Shown: positions 1 to 13,553, counted from the first letter of the stretch. The stretch is 64,000 bases of DNA from Bothriochloa decipiens (GCA_023333625.1 CM041628.1:76208030-76272029); one strand, 5' to 3'. Notes: generated by a model from the sequence alone, not told the origin. Translations and numbers: made by a program.

Positions 1-3000
1 AAAGTTGGGGTTTTCCTATATAGGTAAACAAGTATATAAGTAATATAATAATCAAGTTTTAAACACATTCCCATCCCACATATCCATCACCATCCATCTC
101 TGTAGCACCATCCCAACTCCTCCAACACCATCTCAGACTCAAGTCGACAAGCCAACTCCCTCTCGGCTTGTCTCAGCGGCCCGCAGCCCTCAACCTGGCT
201 CACGACCGAAAATCATACTCAGGGAAGGTAGAACACTCCACTCACTAGTCCAGTGCATGCGGAACACAGGAAAGGTCCATAGCCAAAGAATTGCATATGT
301 ATCGATCGATCAACCATACACTCTGTAGAGGTTTCACTAATCCACTAGATAACCATCATCGGTGTTGATCACCACCTAGGCAGATTCCGGGCGCCTACTG
401 CCATCGAACGATGCCATTCTACCATCCAGCTCTGGATCGCTAGAACTATGAAGAGCCCATGTGTTCACTCCCGAAGAGAACGCCATGGCATGTACCCGCT
501 CTCGAAGGGGGTGCCATGATCGTCTTAGAAGGGTGTTAGCTCCGTCCCATGCATATACCTTCCTATCACTACTCGTCTAGCAGTAATGGCATCGATCTAT
601 CCAGTGGTTTGGTCGTCTCCCCCCATGAAGAGCGAGTGGAAAGCAAGAGATTCCTAAGGTTCGAATACCAGCACAGCAGTTCCTAAGTTTGACCAAACCG
701 GGATATCTTCATCAGGGTTTATCTTTAACGTGCTACCATGACACCTTCGTCCCGGGCTCCACCTCTCAGAGGATCACACCCAAAGACCACCATCATATCT
801 CAGTTAGCCCACCACAGGCTCCTCTCATGGGAATGTCCAGATCCATCCCCCGACAAGACTTGCTCTAAAAGCTCGTCGTAGATCCTGGCTCGATCAACTC
901 AACCCTCACCCTTCTCCCTGTCGTAAGTTCCACCCCAAAACCCAGATACAGCATCATCAGCTCACATGTCCATCTGATCCATCAACTCACACATCCAGCC
1001 TGGCACCCTCCAGGCCTTCCTAGGGTTCATCACGTCGCATCAAAATGTAAGCGAGTGAAGTATATATATTTATATAAATATAGCAGATAAGCAAGTGGCT
1101 ATCATAACAGCGGGTAAGCAGGTGAAAGTTTACAACAAGGTAGGGCTCATCAAGTAATAATCTATCATGCAATCCTAATACAGGCAAAGCATTATAGCAG
1201 TAGGAATTTAAAGCACTAGCCATACTACATTTGCCATGCATAATGGGATCTACGAGGTTGGATGAGGTGTGGCACCTTCACTGACGTAGCTGTCGGACTT
1301 CTCCTGGTAGTCACTGTCATCAGACTTGTCCTCGCTCGAGCCTGTAACGAGAATTAATGGTCGTGGGAGCGACCTCTATTGATTAGCACAAAGAACGAAT
1401 GCCAAAAAGAAGATCCAAATGCACTCAAACATAGCTTAGATAGATAGGGCTCGATTTATAGAAAATTTGGATATGTGGATCGCATTTTTGGAGCTCGTAT
1501 GAATTAGTTATGAATTTTTAAAGATTTAACCATTTTATGAAAACGAAAAAGGGCTGATTTATCTGGTGCTGACACGTGGCAGCATGGGATTAGGTCACGT
1601 GTCGCACGCGGGTCAACTAGGGTCAACACAGATGCTGACGTCATGCTGACGTGGCGATTGACGTCATGCTGACGTCAGCGTTGACCGGGTCAATGAAGGT
1701 CCGACAGGTAGGTCCGGGGTGATGTCACTGCTGATGTCAGCAGTCAACGGTCTGGTGGGGCCCACTGGGCTGTTAACAGGTCGTTATTAGGCTGAGTGGG
1801 CAGGATATGGGCCGGGCCGGGCCCGCCACGTGTCACACTCAGAGGCTGCCACGTCATCACGCTGGAGCGCACACGGGCTCGGTCCACGGCTTCTGGTCCA
1901 CGGTGCACCGGTGTCCTTGGGGTCCACTGTCAGCGGCTCATGTCTTCGTGAACCCCGTCCACTTCGTTGGAGTCTGGGTCCACGCGGTCCACTGTCCAAC
2001 TCACGGTGCACCGTGCCTCTTGGTCCCACTTGTAGCGGTTCTGGCTCACGTACACTGCGTCCACCGACTGCTCCTCCACTCATCCCCTTTCCTCTGTCCG
2101 TAACGGCCCGACGGCGCGGCTCGCCGACGGCGGGGAATTCCCGATTCGCGGTGCCACTGTGAATCTCCGGACTCATCAACTCGACCAACGGCTTCAGGAC
2201 GTCAAAGCGATCACGACGGTGGGCTTCAAGGCGGCGGCTTGACTCCCAATGGCGCGCTCTGCGACGGACGGCGGCTCGGCGGCAGAGGCGGTGCTCGGTG
2301 CACTCCTCACACCGAGTCACTCCAGCTCCAATTGACGGCGTAGATACGCGATTGGAGTCACGCAGCGTCTGCCCGAAGCGCCGGCGGTGACCAAAGGCCA
2401 CAACGAAGTCCGCGCGGGCACCAACTCCCGCGGCGGAGCTCCGGCGAGTCCTCGGTGCATGGCTACGGCACTCAGGGTGGGTCCACGGCCTCTATCTCCT
2501 TGTCCAGTCGATGCAGCATGTCACGGCGGAGCTTCTCGGCCTCTTCTTGATCCTTGCGGTGGCTGGAGTCGGCGGGAAACGACGGCGAACGACGGCGCTC
2601 TAGAGCGGTGGTGCACAGCACGACGACTGGCAAGGTGGCTCAAAAAACGATGCTCTAACGAGGCAACGCGGAGCTAGGGTGTGCACGAGATCCATCTCAT
2701 CAAGGCGAGCGTGGATCCGAGGTCGATGGCGGGCAAGGCGCAACGGTGAGGCGGCTGGGTGGCTACGCCGCGGGGGCGCTCTGCGCGCTGCGGCTGGCAA
2801 GGCGGCGCTCCGGTCCAGCATCCTCCTGATGCCGTGGTCCAAGGGCTGGGCTAGACCATGTGTGTGTGCATGCGGGTGTCCAAGATGGCTGGCAGAGGCC
2901 TCGGCCTACGCGCTCCAAGGCGGAGCGCCATGGCCAACAGCATGGGCAGAGGTTGGGAAGAGAGGCATGGCGGAGGTGCTCACCGGGCTGGCGTGGATAG

Positions 3001-4423
3001 GAGGTGCGGTACAAGTCCAGGCTCTGGCGTTCTTGTGGCTCCAGCTTGCGGTACGGCTTCCTCTTCTTGCTCCTGGCGCAGCAGCACGGCGGAGCTCCTC
3101 TTCTTCTCCAACTCTGGCGGCGGCTTCTTCTTCCTCCCCGACCCCCCTTCTTCTCCTTTCCTCCTCCTCTTCCCAAATTGGACCGGCGAGGGTGCAATTG
3201 GTGTTCCACCGGAGTGGTGGCGGCGACTGGCAACCCTAGAGCTCCGGCCCCTTGCTTATATAGGGCAGAAGCGGAGGTAGGTGGTCAGTGGACGGCCGAT
3301 CATGGCTCCGTCTTGATCAAGCCGCCAAGGAGGGGTCCAGGTCACCGGTGGGGTGCTTGGCCAGGTCCACGGTGCAGCGAGAGGGAGCTAGCAGTGGCTG
3401 GGCGGCGAAATCCTTTACGGCGGCGTGGTTCACCGCGGCGGCAGCGCATGTGCACGCTCGCGCGCGGAGGATTTCGCCCGCGGCCGTGGGTGCTTTGTGC
3501 AGGGCTGGTCGGCCGAGGTGGCGAGCGGGCATGCGTTGATGCAGGGAAGGAGCGGATCGAGTGGCCGGCGTGGCTTGCTTCGAGGCGACACGGGGGAACA
3601 GTGCTGACGTGAGCGCGCGTGGCGCGCGGGGGAAAAGCAATCCGGTCGGGTGACCTCACCCGGCGTGATGACAGGTGGGTCCTACTGCGGGGCCCACTCA
3701 TCAGCGGCTCAGGACTACGGCGTGGCGTGCGGGCGATCATGGGTTCATGCTGGGCCTGTTGGGCCGGTTCCCTTCGCGCGCGGACGCTGGCGTATTGTGC
3801 TGCCTGGCTGGCTTGCTGGGCCAGTGCGCGCGCGGAAAGGAGAAAAGGCTGGCGGGCGAGGCAGGCCGACGGGGCTGGCTCGTGCGGCGCAAAGAGGGAA
3901 AGGAGAGCAGGCCGGACTTGGGCTGGTAAGCAGGTTTGGGCCGGATTACTTCTTCTTTTTCCTTTTCTTTTTCTTTTCCCTTTTCATTTTCAAATACATT
4001 TATTTATACATATATATATGTGTGTGTGTGATGTGCTAACTATGAGCAACAAAATAGTAAGCATACATGGTCCAATTAATGTTAGGGTATTATTCCTTTA
4101 ATATTTATTTGTCAAAATAAATATTATATTTGTCATTTTTATTTTTCAACACATAAACAAAAAAAAAATCCAAATCACCCTTTTAATATAACATGATGAT
4201 TGATCTATTGAAACATTGAAACAAGGCTATTGCAACATTGAAAAAAATAACATATGAAACATAGAGCATTGACAAGAGATATTAATTAATTAAAAACACA
4301 TGAATGTTATGCATGACATGATGGGGTTAATACAAGGTTAAGGGGCAGATGATGACCTGTTGCACTCATCACTCAGGATTTTGTTAAAAAAAATTTTACA
4401 GCTCGGATTTTCGGGTTGTTAGA
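1..4423 (-). mobile_element. Very long LTR (partial) of an LTR retrotransposon
   Basis: On the minus strand this block starts at 4423 with TCTAACAACCCGAAAATCCG, close to the TGTAACACCC-type start of many plant LTRs. At the left window edge it shows the matching CCCCAACTTT-type terminal sequence, so the LTR end is probably a few bases outside. A minus-strand TATA box (CTATATAAG) lies at 3255-3263. The 5' half (about 1.6-3.9 kb) is very GC-rich with many CACGTG/GACGTCA-like motifs; the other half is AT-rich. A length near 4.4 kb is long for an LTR. No gag or pol is visible, so this is either a solo LTR or one end of an element lying to the left. The superfamily is not assignable by eye; Ty3/gypsy is likely. 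Open frames in the GC-rich part carry no recognisable domain. Confidence 0.7.
3255..3263 (-). promoter_or_regulatory. TATA box of the left-edge LTR
   Basis: CTATATAAG on the minus strand, about 1.16 kb inside the LTR start at 4423. It would separate U3 from R/U5 of a minus-strand LTR and agrees with the orientation inferred from the LTR terminus. Confidence 0.5.
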
Positions 4424-6075
4424 AAGGGCCACCTGTGTAATTTTACGCTCTCTGGCAGGGTATGTCCTTATTTATTTGTCAAAAATTATCAACGGGAAGC
4501 AGCACCAGTTTTTTTTTTTTGCATTGCGGTAATTAATCATGACCACCACGAGACCAATTAAATCCGTTCGATCCATTACATCAGCTGGACATCGATCCCC
4601 GAGCTTCTAGAGAACCATCTATATGCAGCTGTACACGTTTTGGACGATGTGCACCGTACCACCACCGTGTGATAGAGATAATTAAGATGCAAATAAATCT
4701 CACTTGGACCACATCATCATCGCGGAAAAGCAAGCGCGCGCAGCTGTTTGGCCACCACCGTGTGACATATAGAGAGGGATGCAAAATCTCATCAACAACA
4801 GCGCTAGCTGCGGCTGGACGGTATAGCGGCAATAACGCACACCATGACTGCCACCAGGCAAAAGCAACAAAAGCACGCCGTAGTTGAATCTGTCCGGCCG
4901 GTCACCGGCCGTGGCGACGTACACTCGACAGCTAACAATAATGCAAAGACGATCAGCACTGGTACGCATGACACACATAAACTCGCTAGCTTCTCTCGCA
5001 CACAGCTTCCTGCTTGGCCATCGACTCGTCTTAGGACGTACGTCATCTGTAATTTCTAGTTAAAAAAAGAACTCTGGTCCCCAATAAGAAAAGGAAGCAA
5101 GATGGCCGGCCGGATGCATGAAGAACATTCCACAGAACTAGAGGCGATGGGATGACCACGTACCTCGACGATCTCTTATATTAATACGTAACATATAGGA
5201 GCAGACGATCGAGTAATAATACATATATAATAATTGGTACTTTGGTAGCAGTTCGGTACACGGAAATATATACAGCGCTGCGCCTACATGCAGCAGGCAT
5301 CAAAGGAGCGAGCGGCGTGTGGTGTGTAGTAGCTTCCTCCTGGGCCACGGAATGGGCTAGGCTAGCTACTATCTTCGGTATTATCTGCTGCCACGACTCA
5401 GCTAGGCTTTTGGGAAAAGGTTTGCACCGTTTCGGTAGCACAAGACGTTCAGATGTTGATTGGACTGTGTATACGTAGTCCCAATAAGTCTCACCACACC
5501 CACACGTAACGTTTTGTTTGGTTGAAATTTGGAGTGCGTTTAATTTGCGTGCTGTTTGAAATATTCGTAACTTGATGGGGTAATAATACCTGTGGCACGT
5601 GGCACTCGAGTGTAAATCATTACCATACGTTGGCATTTATGTTACATGTTCCAGAACCAAACAGTTCGTTGGTTCGGGGCCGGACAAACTAGACAATAAC
5701 TGGTGTTGCATTAGAAAAGGGGTGTCTGTGTATATTGATTGAAAAATAGATCGAGCTTTAAGTTTGTAGCTTACTTTTCTACTAAGATTAATATGTTAGA
5801 CTTATATTTCTTTTTGAGATTCTACGACACGAACTGACCCTTGTTTTGTTCACCCGTATTTTGATTGGGGGTAATGGGATAATAGAATCATTTCCAAAGA
5901 AGAAGAAGAAGAAGAATATTCTTTAAAGATGTCGCACCTGTTAGTCCCTTAAAATTTAAGAGAACCATGTCATCCTCTCCCAACGCTATTGCATCTCTTT
6001 GAAACATTTACACCCCGTACCATCTTCCCCATATGCCACTGTTCTGGCCCGAGTTGGTCGCGTTGCCGAGGAGTG
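4424..6075. other. Intergenic, no gene recognised
   Basis: AT-rich DNA with no open frame resembling a known protein. A possible MITE covers about 5510-5668: its two ends carry the inverted motifs TTTTGTTTGGTTG and CTGTTTGGTTCTGG, but I find no clear target duplication. A short (AGA)n run lies near 5900. Confidence 0.4.
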
Positions 6076-6080
6076 ATGCC

Positions 6081-7081
6081 TGTTGACGTTAGATAAATAC
6101 CATTTTAAACTGTCAACGAAACATGAGAAAGGACCTAAAAGCAATTACGAACATATACATGGGGGTATACTAGCAGAATTCCATAAGGTTTGGTAAATGT
6201 ATGTTTCTGTAGGGGATTACCTGAAAAGAACCAAGGACACATATGTTAGGTTTATATAGAGATAAAGGGGCTATGTATACAAAAAAAAAGAATCTTGAAG
6301 ACACGAGAAGGCACTAGACCGAAGGAGGGGTCCACTTGTCACTAGGGCAGGGCGACCGCCCTCCACCCAATGGCGGCCGCACTAGTGGATCCACAATCAG
6401 CCTCCCATTGAACGTCGGTGCTAAACCGTCTTTAAGGATTGATCTTCTGCGTTGATTCAAGTCAGTTTGATCCGAGGGCTACTGTTCATCCCCAAGGCGG
6501 CAAAGCATGCTTTAAACCCTAATTCATTATCTCCTTGTTGGGATCAGTTGAGAGGTGTCCTATAAAAGGATAACCTCTCTATAGAGCTAGCATTCAAAAG
6601 AAAAATAGTCCTCGTTAGGATCTAGTCTTTAGAATAAGAGAGGTAAAGAGAGAAGAGTTTTAGAGGTGCCGGCCTGTCGGTGCTCCCTCTACGCCCTATA
6701 CGTTGGTAGAAGTCAACCTACGCCTCTGTTAATTAACTTCTTATTTTATTGAGCAATACTGTTTAGATTGTTCTTCTGGTTTGTAGGACAAGTATGAACT
6801 ATTTGCTTGGGTAAAGCATCCTCTGTTGATATCTTTTCCCTAAGTAATGTCTCCTAATATAATAGTAGAAGACATAGCTTTCTGAGATTAGAGCGCGAAT
6901 ACCTTGGAGATCTCCTCTACACTTTCAACGTTCTCAAGTCTTCCGCTACTCTGGGTTAAGTTAGTCGTAGTTATCCTTACATGTTCCCTGTGGATATGAT
7001 ATTTAAAACCCTCCGGATGAAAACTACAATGATATTTGTGCGCTTGCGGATTTATCTGCGTGCGTCTTAAATATACCAACA
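6081..7081 (+). mobile_element. Solo LTR, 1001 bp, TSD ATGCC
   Basis: Starts TGTTGACG and ends ACCAACA, so it has the TG...CA ends and short inverted termini of an LTR. It is flanked by identical 5-bp target duplications ATGCC at 6076-6080 and 7082-7086. A TATA box (CTATAAAAGG) at 6560-6569 on the plus strand gives the orientation. No internal retrotransposon sequence adjoins it, so this is a solo LTR left by LTR-LTR recombination. The stretch around 6440-6490 (TTTGATCCGAGGGC...TTCATCC) resembles 33145-33170 in the E3 LTR, so the two families are probably related. Confidence 0.88.
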
Positions 7082-9216
7082 ATGCCCCGAGATGGCTATG
7101 CTTGGTTGTGCTCCCTAGAAATGCTTGCCGACCACACCCTTCTTCTTGACCTCATTGTTGGTAGTTTTAACTCAATTATTCTGACCATTAAAATTAATGA
7201 TATAAAATTATGAGTTTCATAAGATGGACAATCGATCTAATGTCTTCCACAAGTTGTGGTGTTTCATAAGATGTACAATCTAATCCCTCCCTAGGTCAGT
7301 GGACATTAACCTTTTTGGTTAGAGGCGGACAATACATCTGCCCCTCAACATATTTTCTATACTAGTGCCTCTTCACTAAGGGCAGGTTTGGAAATAAGAA
7401 TCTTCTTGGTAGTGAATGTAGAATTTGGATTCTAAAAAATGAGGGTGTTCTTATATCTCATTCTCATAGAGTCCTAGTGATTATTGTCTTAGAATAGTAA
7501 AACTAGAAAACACAGGGCACCGCATTGCGGCGCCATCTAGTGATGGCCAATGTTCATTTAATTCTGTACTAGCTAATATGAAAATGCTGAATATATATGT
7601 TTATATCCTCAGTAGTGAATTGGTGTACATTGTACAGTGATGTAAATTCATTTAGAACATATACACCAACAGTGATTCAAGTTTGCAATATAAAATTGAA
7701 GTAATAATCGAGGAGGCCCAGATTAAAAATGTGAATATTATATGGAAGTGTCTTAAATTGTCTATCAATAAGAGAAAAATGTAAGCATTGCCTATCAATA
7801 ATGAGAAACAAACCGGAGAAAGCTTCTTTTTTAAGATCTGTAAGCTGCCGATTTACAGACAATGGGCTTGTGTTAAGGACTTTCTATTTGATGGATAATT
7901 TGTGATCAATCAGTGATATGATATATAATAAAAAATCTTAAGCAGAAGTAGTAGTTGTAATTACTAGAAAGTAAGAAGAAAAATGAATGAATTCTCTAAA
8001 TACAGAGGTACACGTGGTCTGCATATTTTAATTAGCAAGCTGCATGCTATTTGCACAAAGGCCTTGGCACAAATAACCATTGAGGCTGAGTTATTGCTTA
8101 ATGCGTTAATGTATGAAGATTTGTGTTTACAACATACTGGAATTTGGCAGAGATTCCCAAATTGGCATAGTTGGATTGCCCAAAAGCTATAAAGATTAAC
8201 ATATGTTTATCATCATCCACTTGCACTGAGTAAAATCTAATTTGATGTACATAGAAAAAATGGAATAGGGTCTGGTCTGTATACCACCATTAATTTAATC
8301 ATTCACATGATCAGCACTTCGGTAGCAGTCAGCGAACCACAATTTGCCAGTGTTCATCTTGTGAAGAATTGAGTGGAAACATACATGCTCTTCAAAAGAA
8401 AGAAAACAAACAACCCAACATGATAGGGCTAACATATGCCTGCTAGCGATAGAACAGAACTGAAGAATATTTTGGCATTTGCATTGCAAGGATATGAAGC
8501 TGGGTTGGGCATAAGTCTTTGATATGTACCCAAAACAGCTATCAAAGCATAAATGGGTGCTTAGAAAGTTAGAATAGTATCCTACTAATACATGGGCAAC
8601 ATTCCGTCTCTTTTTTTATAGAAATATCAGCATATATGCGCAGAGCATTTCCTTATGAAATATGAATCAATCTTTGTTAAATCTACTATATTCTTTTCAT
8701 ATGAAATTACTTCATTTATAGTCAGGTTGTGCAAGCAAATCTCAGCAACTGAATGGTAAAAATAAAATACATACAAGGCTATGAGTGGAAGTTCTATACA
8801 CTAACGCTAATATTCTAGATAGCCTTTTTCTTCGTATTCTCAATGTATTTGTCCTCTAGGCTTCAAAACTAAAGGTGTTTACATTGAACGAAAAATAATA
8901 AAATCTGCAGTTGGGGGTCAACATTGTGCAGGGCAAAACAAAGCTCTAGAAAATCCAAATATTTCATTAGTCTTGGCAGAGAGTGAGATCCAGATATGAG
9001 TGGCATACTTACTTTGTAATAAAATTTTACATGGGTATTACTACATAGTTAAACCAGAGCCAAGCTCCGGCCAAGAAGCCAGCTACGTCCCCTGTAAATC
9101 TTATGCCGTCGGATCTCGATCGGATGGTTTTCGTATGCACTATTTATATACATTTTATCTACTGTTTACATAAGAATTGCTACGCGTATACGAGAAACGT
9201 TCCCAGAAGATCAAAG

Positions 9217-9605
9217 TAAACCCTTTTCATATGTAAAAAAATTCAAAAAAATTTGTAAATAAACTAGAACAACCTAGAACATAGCTAAATATTTTTCACC
9301 TCTTCTTTGTCATCCAAAAAAATTAAAAATAGTTTATAAATTCTTTTCCTTCATGTTTTGCTAATAAATTTAGAAAGTTTATATCATATCCGTCCTACCT
9401 CCGAATATGATAATTCTACCAAGAAAAAAAATCTAAAACAAAACCCTAAATATTAAAATCCTTTTTGATAATTTCCAGTCATTTTCACAAACATAAAAAA
9501 TAAACCTTTTCCTGTGTGCAAAATTACCAGAGAATTTGTAAATAAACTAAAATTAATCTAGAATGTAACCAAATATTTTTCGCATCTTTTTTGTCATCAA
9601 AAAAA
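9217..9605. repeat. Imperfect direct repeat, two ~100-bp arms
   Basis: The segment from 9217 (AAACCCTTTTCATATG, then AATTTGTAAATAAACTAGAA, then AAATATTTTTCACCTCTT) recurs from 9501 in the same order with scattered differences. The spacing is about 284 bp. It is probably the internal repeat of an unidentified AT-rich element. Confidence 0.6.
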
Positions 9606-10002
9606 TATGAATACTCCATGACACCTACTGCCTATTCTATTATACCTATATATAATCGCTAAAATCTTCGGTAGCCAAATCTTCAAATTATACACCATTA
9701 ACGCATAATCAAACTGTGTCAAAATGCTAGATTAGACAACTAGTTCCATGTCGGGACGGCAGCGCCTCTGGCCAGCCACGTCATGTCTTGGGCATGAGCC
9801 CGTCTGGTCAACTACTCCTTACCATGGCAGAGTCTCGCCGAGCGAGAACGGTAGGCGACGGCGTAGTGGTCCCGGGCGTGGGCATCTGCCGTAGGGCGAT
9901 TGGAGGCACGCCTGTGTGTCAGCGAGTGCGCTAGTCCCCGGCAGCGCCGGGTGCGGTGATGTCTGATATGCCGTATGGCGAATGGAGGCAGCGAAGGTAC
10001 TC

Positions 10003-10026
10003 GGATGCGGATGCGGATGCGGATGC
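10003..10026. repeat. (GGATGC)4 microsatellite
   Basis: Four perfect tandem copies of GGATGC, followed by the degenerate unit GGAGGC. Confidence 0.9.
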
Positions 10027-10290
10027 GGAGGCGGAGGGCCGAACACCGAGTTCTCTCGAAGTGTCTGAATTACTTGAAACGTGGCTGTTTCTGCAGTTTC
10101 ACACATGGCCTAATAAGATGCAAGATAGCATGATACAACTTTCATCTATTAAAAATATCTAAATATAGGGGTTGTGGATAGTTGAGGGAGTCTGGCATCC
10201 AATTGTTGTTGGATCTCACTTTTATTTTTTTATCTCATTTTCATTTTTGAGAGATCCAAACATGATCTAAATAAAGCTAACTATTAGTTA

Positions 10291-10548
10291 GGGTCTATTC
10301 GGATCACCCAACTAAAGTTTAGTCTATCAGTGAATAATAGCCTAAACGTGAACTAATATTTTTTTTTCCTATAACGAGTTATATTAATCAATATAGCTAG
10401 CCTCTACTAGTTTTTGTTAGATTAGACTATAACTAGTTAATCTTTAGACCTTCTATTAAGCATCCAAAACATGGACTAAACTGTCATCCAAACAGATGAA
10501 ATAGTGACAGCTAATTCATTCAAAGCTAGTTGGATGATGAAACACACC
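10291..10548. mobile_element. Tourist-like MITE, TSD TTA
   Basis: The left end GGGTCTATTCGGATCACCCA and the inverted right end GGTGTGTTTCATCATCCAAC form imperfect terminal inverted repeats of about 25-30 bp. The trinucleotide TTA flanks both sides (10288-10290 and 10549-10551), as expected for PIF/Harbinger-derived Tourist elements. It is 258 bp, AT-rich and non-coding. Confidence 0.6.
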
Positions 10549-10551
10549 TTA

Positions 10552-11322
10552 ACAACGAAGTATTCCAATAAACGGTATCCCTTACGTAACAGGGTCCGAA
10601 GCAGTTATATATGGATGCAATGCAAAGTTCTCACGTAGAGCTACCATTTACAATTTCTATATCCATCTTTGGGACACTCAACCCGTTAATTAGCTCGCTA
10701 GTGCATGGAGTCATGGACATCGTGAAAGCTCCCTCTGTTGCCATGTATGACCATTTTTGCTAAAAGAAAAAAAAACTCTCTCTCTCTATATATATACACG
10801 TGCCGTAGCTTTTGATTTTTGATTAATATTTGCAACATTAATTATTTGGGCGTGGAAGATCATATCCATAACCTTGAATATTTTTGAGTGAAAACAGCTA
10901 GCGCAACTGTCAGCGCAAAAGAAATATACAGTGAATAGAATAAAATATTCTGAATATCTTCTGTCCATCAGAGGAAAGCATCAATTATCGAAAACAAAGT
11001 CGTTGTCATACAACAGTTCAAGAAGATAATTGAAGACACATGCGTTCGTTATCCTCAGAAGACAATGTGACGTTGGCAGGTCACCATCCTGCAACAGTAG
11101 AAGCTGATAATTGAAGACGGTACGCCATCCAGCTGTGAAGATGATAAACTCGAAGAACAGCCAGATAAACGCGAAGGACGCTCCAGAAGGCTCTCTGAGC
11201 TCTTTAAAAGGAGACACCGAGCGCTTGCATTCAGCATCTACAGAACCATCCGCCCTCAGACCGAAGCATCGAAACATCCGCTCCCACATCCGCTTACTCA
11301 GTCCACGAAGACTCCACTTCAC

Positions 11323-11389
<67 letters not shown>

Positions 11390-13537
11390 GCCATTGTGTC
11401 GTCGCATCAACATCCATGTATCTATGTATGGTCAACACATACGGTGAGTAAAACTACAGTCTGCAGCCGCAGATGCTTATCGAGGGACTGTGCTAGCTTG
11501 CATTAATTGATAGGCCGCTACTATATATTGAGCTTACCACTCTATAAATTGTCGCGCATCATTGAGTGAGAACAGAACATGCATACTGCATACTTTTGAC
11601 TCTTTTGAGTGTATGATATATATACAATATGTGACCTTACTCGATCAGTTAGGTTACATGTTACCTTGCATTTGTTATGCCAAAAGGCCGGAGTCCGTAC
11701 ATTCCCAGTGGGGGAAGCGATAAAAAGCGTTAGGCATGCACACATAATCACATCAACAATCTTCCCCTGGTGTGCCGCAACATCCGTCCTTTCCGTTCAT
11801 AGAATCATGGACCATTATCAAATCAGTGCACAATGCAAGCTAGCTGCACGAGTGTACGTACTTGTCAAACAAAGGATGTGGTAGTCCCTCGTACTACATA
11901 CGTACACGCATTATATTTTGACATGCATGTCTCTACATGTATAGTAGAAGCCCATCTGTCACCTGTACATACATACACATGTAATCATGTATACGGCTAA
12001 GATTTCTCGAGTCACCGATTTTGGAAAATCAGATATATGATTATTTAAGAGATTCATTTAAAATTCACAAGGTATATTTTAAAGGAATCCCTTTAAAATA
12101 AGCTTTTTATTATTCAACGAGCTACTAGGTGTGGCCTGCTAGGAGTATATAGAAACAAAAAGTACAAAACAATTCCACTCCATTTCCCTTATTTTGTACT
12201 TGTTTACTCATACGAAAGTTAGATCATCAGAATCTCGTACATTTATGATGATCAGCAGCCATATATAGAGTAAAGAGTAATAATATATAGGTAGATTTGC
12301 TAAGCTAGTTCCATTGCACGCTCCTTAATTCTTTAGCTGAGAGATCGATCAAACTCATGTTATATCACGCCACTTGGATTATAAAATCCCAGCTGTTCTC
12401 AGTTAGGAGGAAAGGACGGCACTGTCTAATCTCGCAATAAAGCATCAAAAGATTTCTAGTCTATTCTTCACTAGTACATCAGAACGAATTACTACGCTAA
12501 TGCCTTCCGAGTTTCACTATATGATGTTTTTCACCATAACAGTTAACTTAGAAGCTTGGGTTAATATAATGTGATCTTTGTTAACTTAGAAGTTTGTTTT
12601 TCACCCCCGGAAAGTACAATTGTATCTTAGAAGATTTACAGCTTTAGTTCTCAAATGTTTAGGTTTTATCGTTGATGGAAATGAATTGGAGTTCATGCAT
12701 TAGTATGCTTGCATCGATGAGAGCACCTAGAGTGATAATAATACACATGTCTAAGAGCAAATATGAAAGGATGTAAATCTTAGCATGTAGAGAAGAAAGT
12801 CTAGAGAAAAGACTAGTATATTAATTATGTTTATTATCAAGAGAACAAAAGAAGTAGATGGTAGATGGGAGAGAAATACAAGGAGCTAGCAAACAAAGAT
12901 GCAAGTTGGGTTTGTGATATTTAGCAAATGAATTGTGTATTTGTGTGTGTACAAAATAAAAGTTTTCTCATTCTAATTAAATCAATTTGTGCTAATGTAG
13001 TTGTATTGCTTCTAGCATACTGTACAGCATGTCGTGCAAGGATTTATGCAACATCAAAAGTTTATTACCCATGTCGCATAGATGGTATACATGAGCAATG
13101 CATGTGCTTATTTATGTATTTGTGCTAGCAGAGTTTCTCTCACAAGTTTTGCATGATGTTTTGATGTATCATTTCTCTCACAAGTTTTTTTTCTCTCTCT
13201 CAGAGAATCACTTCCCATAGAAATCAAAGTAGGAAGAGCTGTGCCAAATTGGTCATACGTTAGTAATATATATTTCCATCGTGCCACTATGTTTCCTTAA
13301 CGTATCATCGACATTAATACCTATATAAGATTCTCGCTTGTGTAAACAGAGAGGCGGAGGGAAGGAGGCCGGCAAGCACCCTAAATGTTAGTTCGAATAG
13401 GGTATCTTTTCTAATCGGTGATGGCCTAAGTCAGTCTAGATACCCTCATGTATTAATGTATATTAAATTAATTCATATGTTGCACTGTTCTTGTAGGTTG
13501 ATCATTAGATCATGTATTTTATCTTTATAATATCATA
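10552..13537. other. Intergenic, no gene recognised
   Basis: AT-rich DNA. A (CT)n(TA)n run lies near 10774-10796. An antisense open frame of 137 codons (10981-11394) reaches into the (TA)n microsatellite, which supplies a meaningless YIYI stretch; the rest has no domain I recognise. From 13132 to 13185 the sequence TTTCTCTCACAAGTTTT occurs twice. No gene call is supported. Confidence 0.5.
11329..11386. repeat. (TA)n microsatellite
   Basis: An uninterrupted TA dinucleotide run of about 29 units. Confidence 0.97.
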
Positions 13538-13553
13538 ATTAAAACTTATATTT

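Larger units (their letters stand above)
7087..10287. other. Intergenic, no gene recognised
   Basis: AT-rich DNA without a recognisable gene. Short open frames (for example 69 codons at 7983-8192 and 64 codons on the minus strand at 8295-8489) have no domain I know and no gene context. The stretch near 9060-9620 contains an imperfect direct repeat, listed separately. About 9730-10070 is a GC-richer patch holding the GGATGC microsatellite. Confidence 0.5.

Noticed and set aside
1787..3740. Many overlapping open frames on both strands
   Set aside because: They lie in the GC-rich half of an LTR, overlap one another in several frames and show no domain. GC-rich DNA has few stop codons.
10981..11506. 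Opposed 131- and 137-codon frames around the (TA)n run
   Set aside because: Both gain length by translating the microsatellite as YIYI; no recognisable domain or gene structure.
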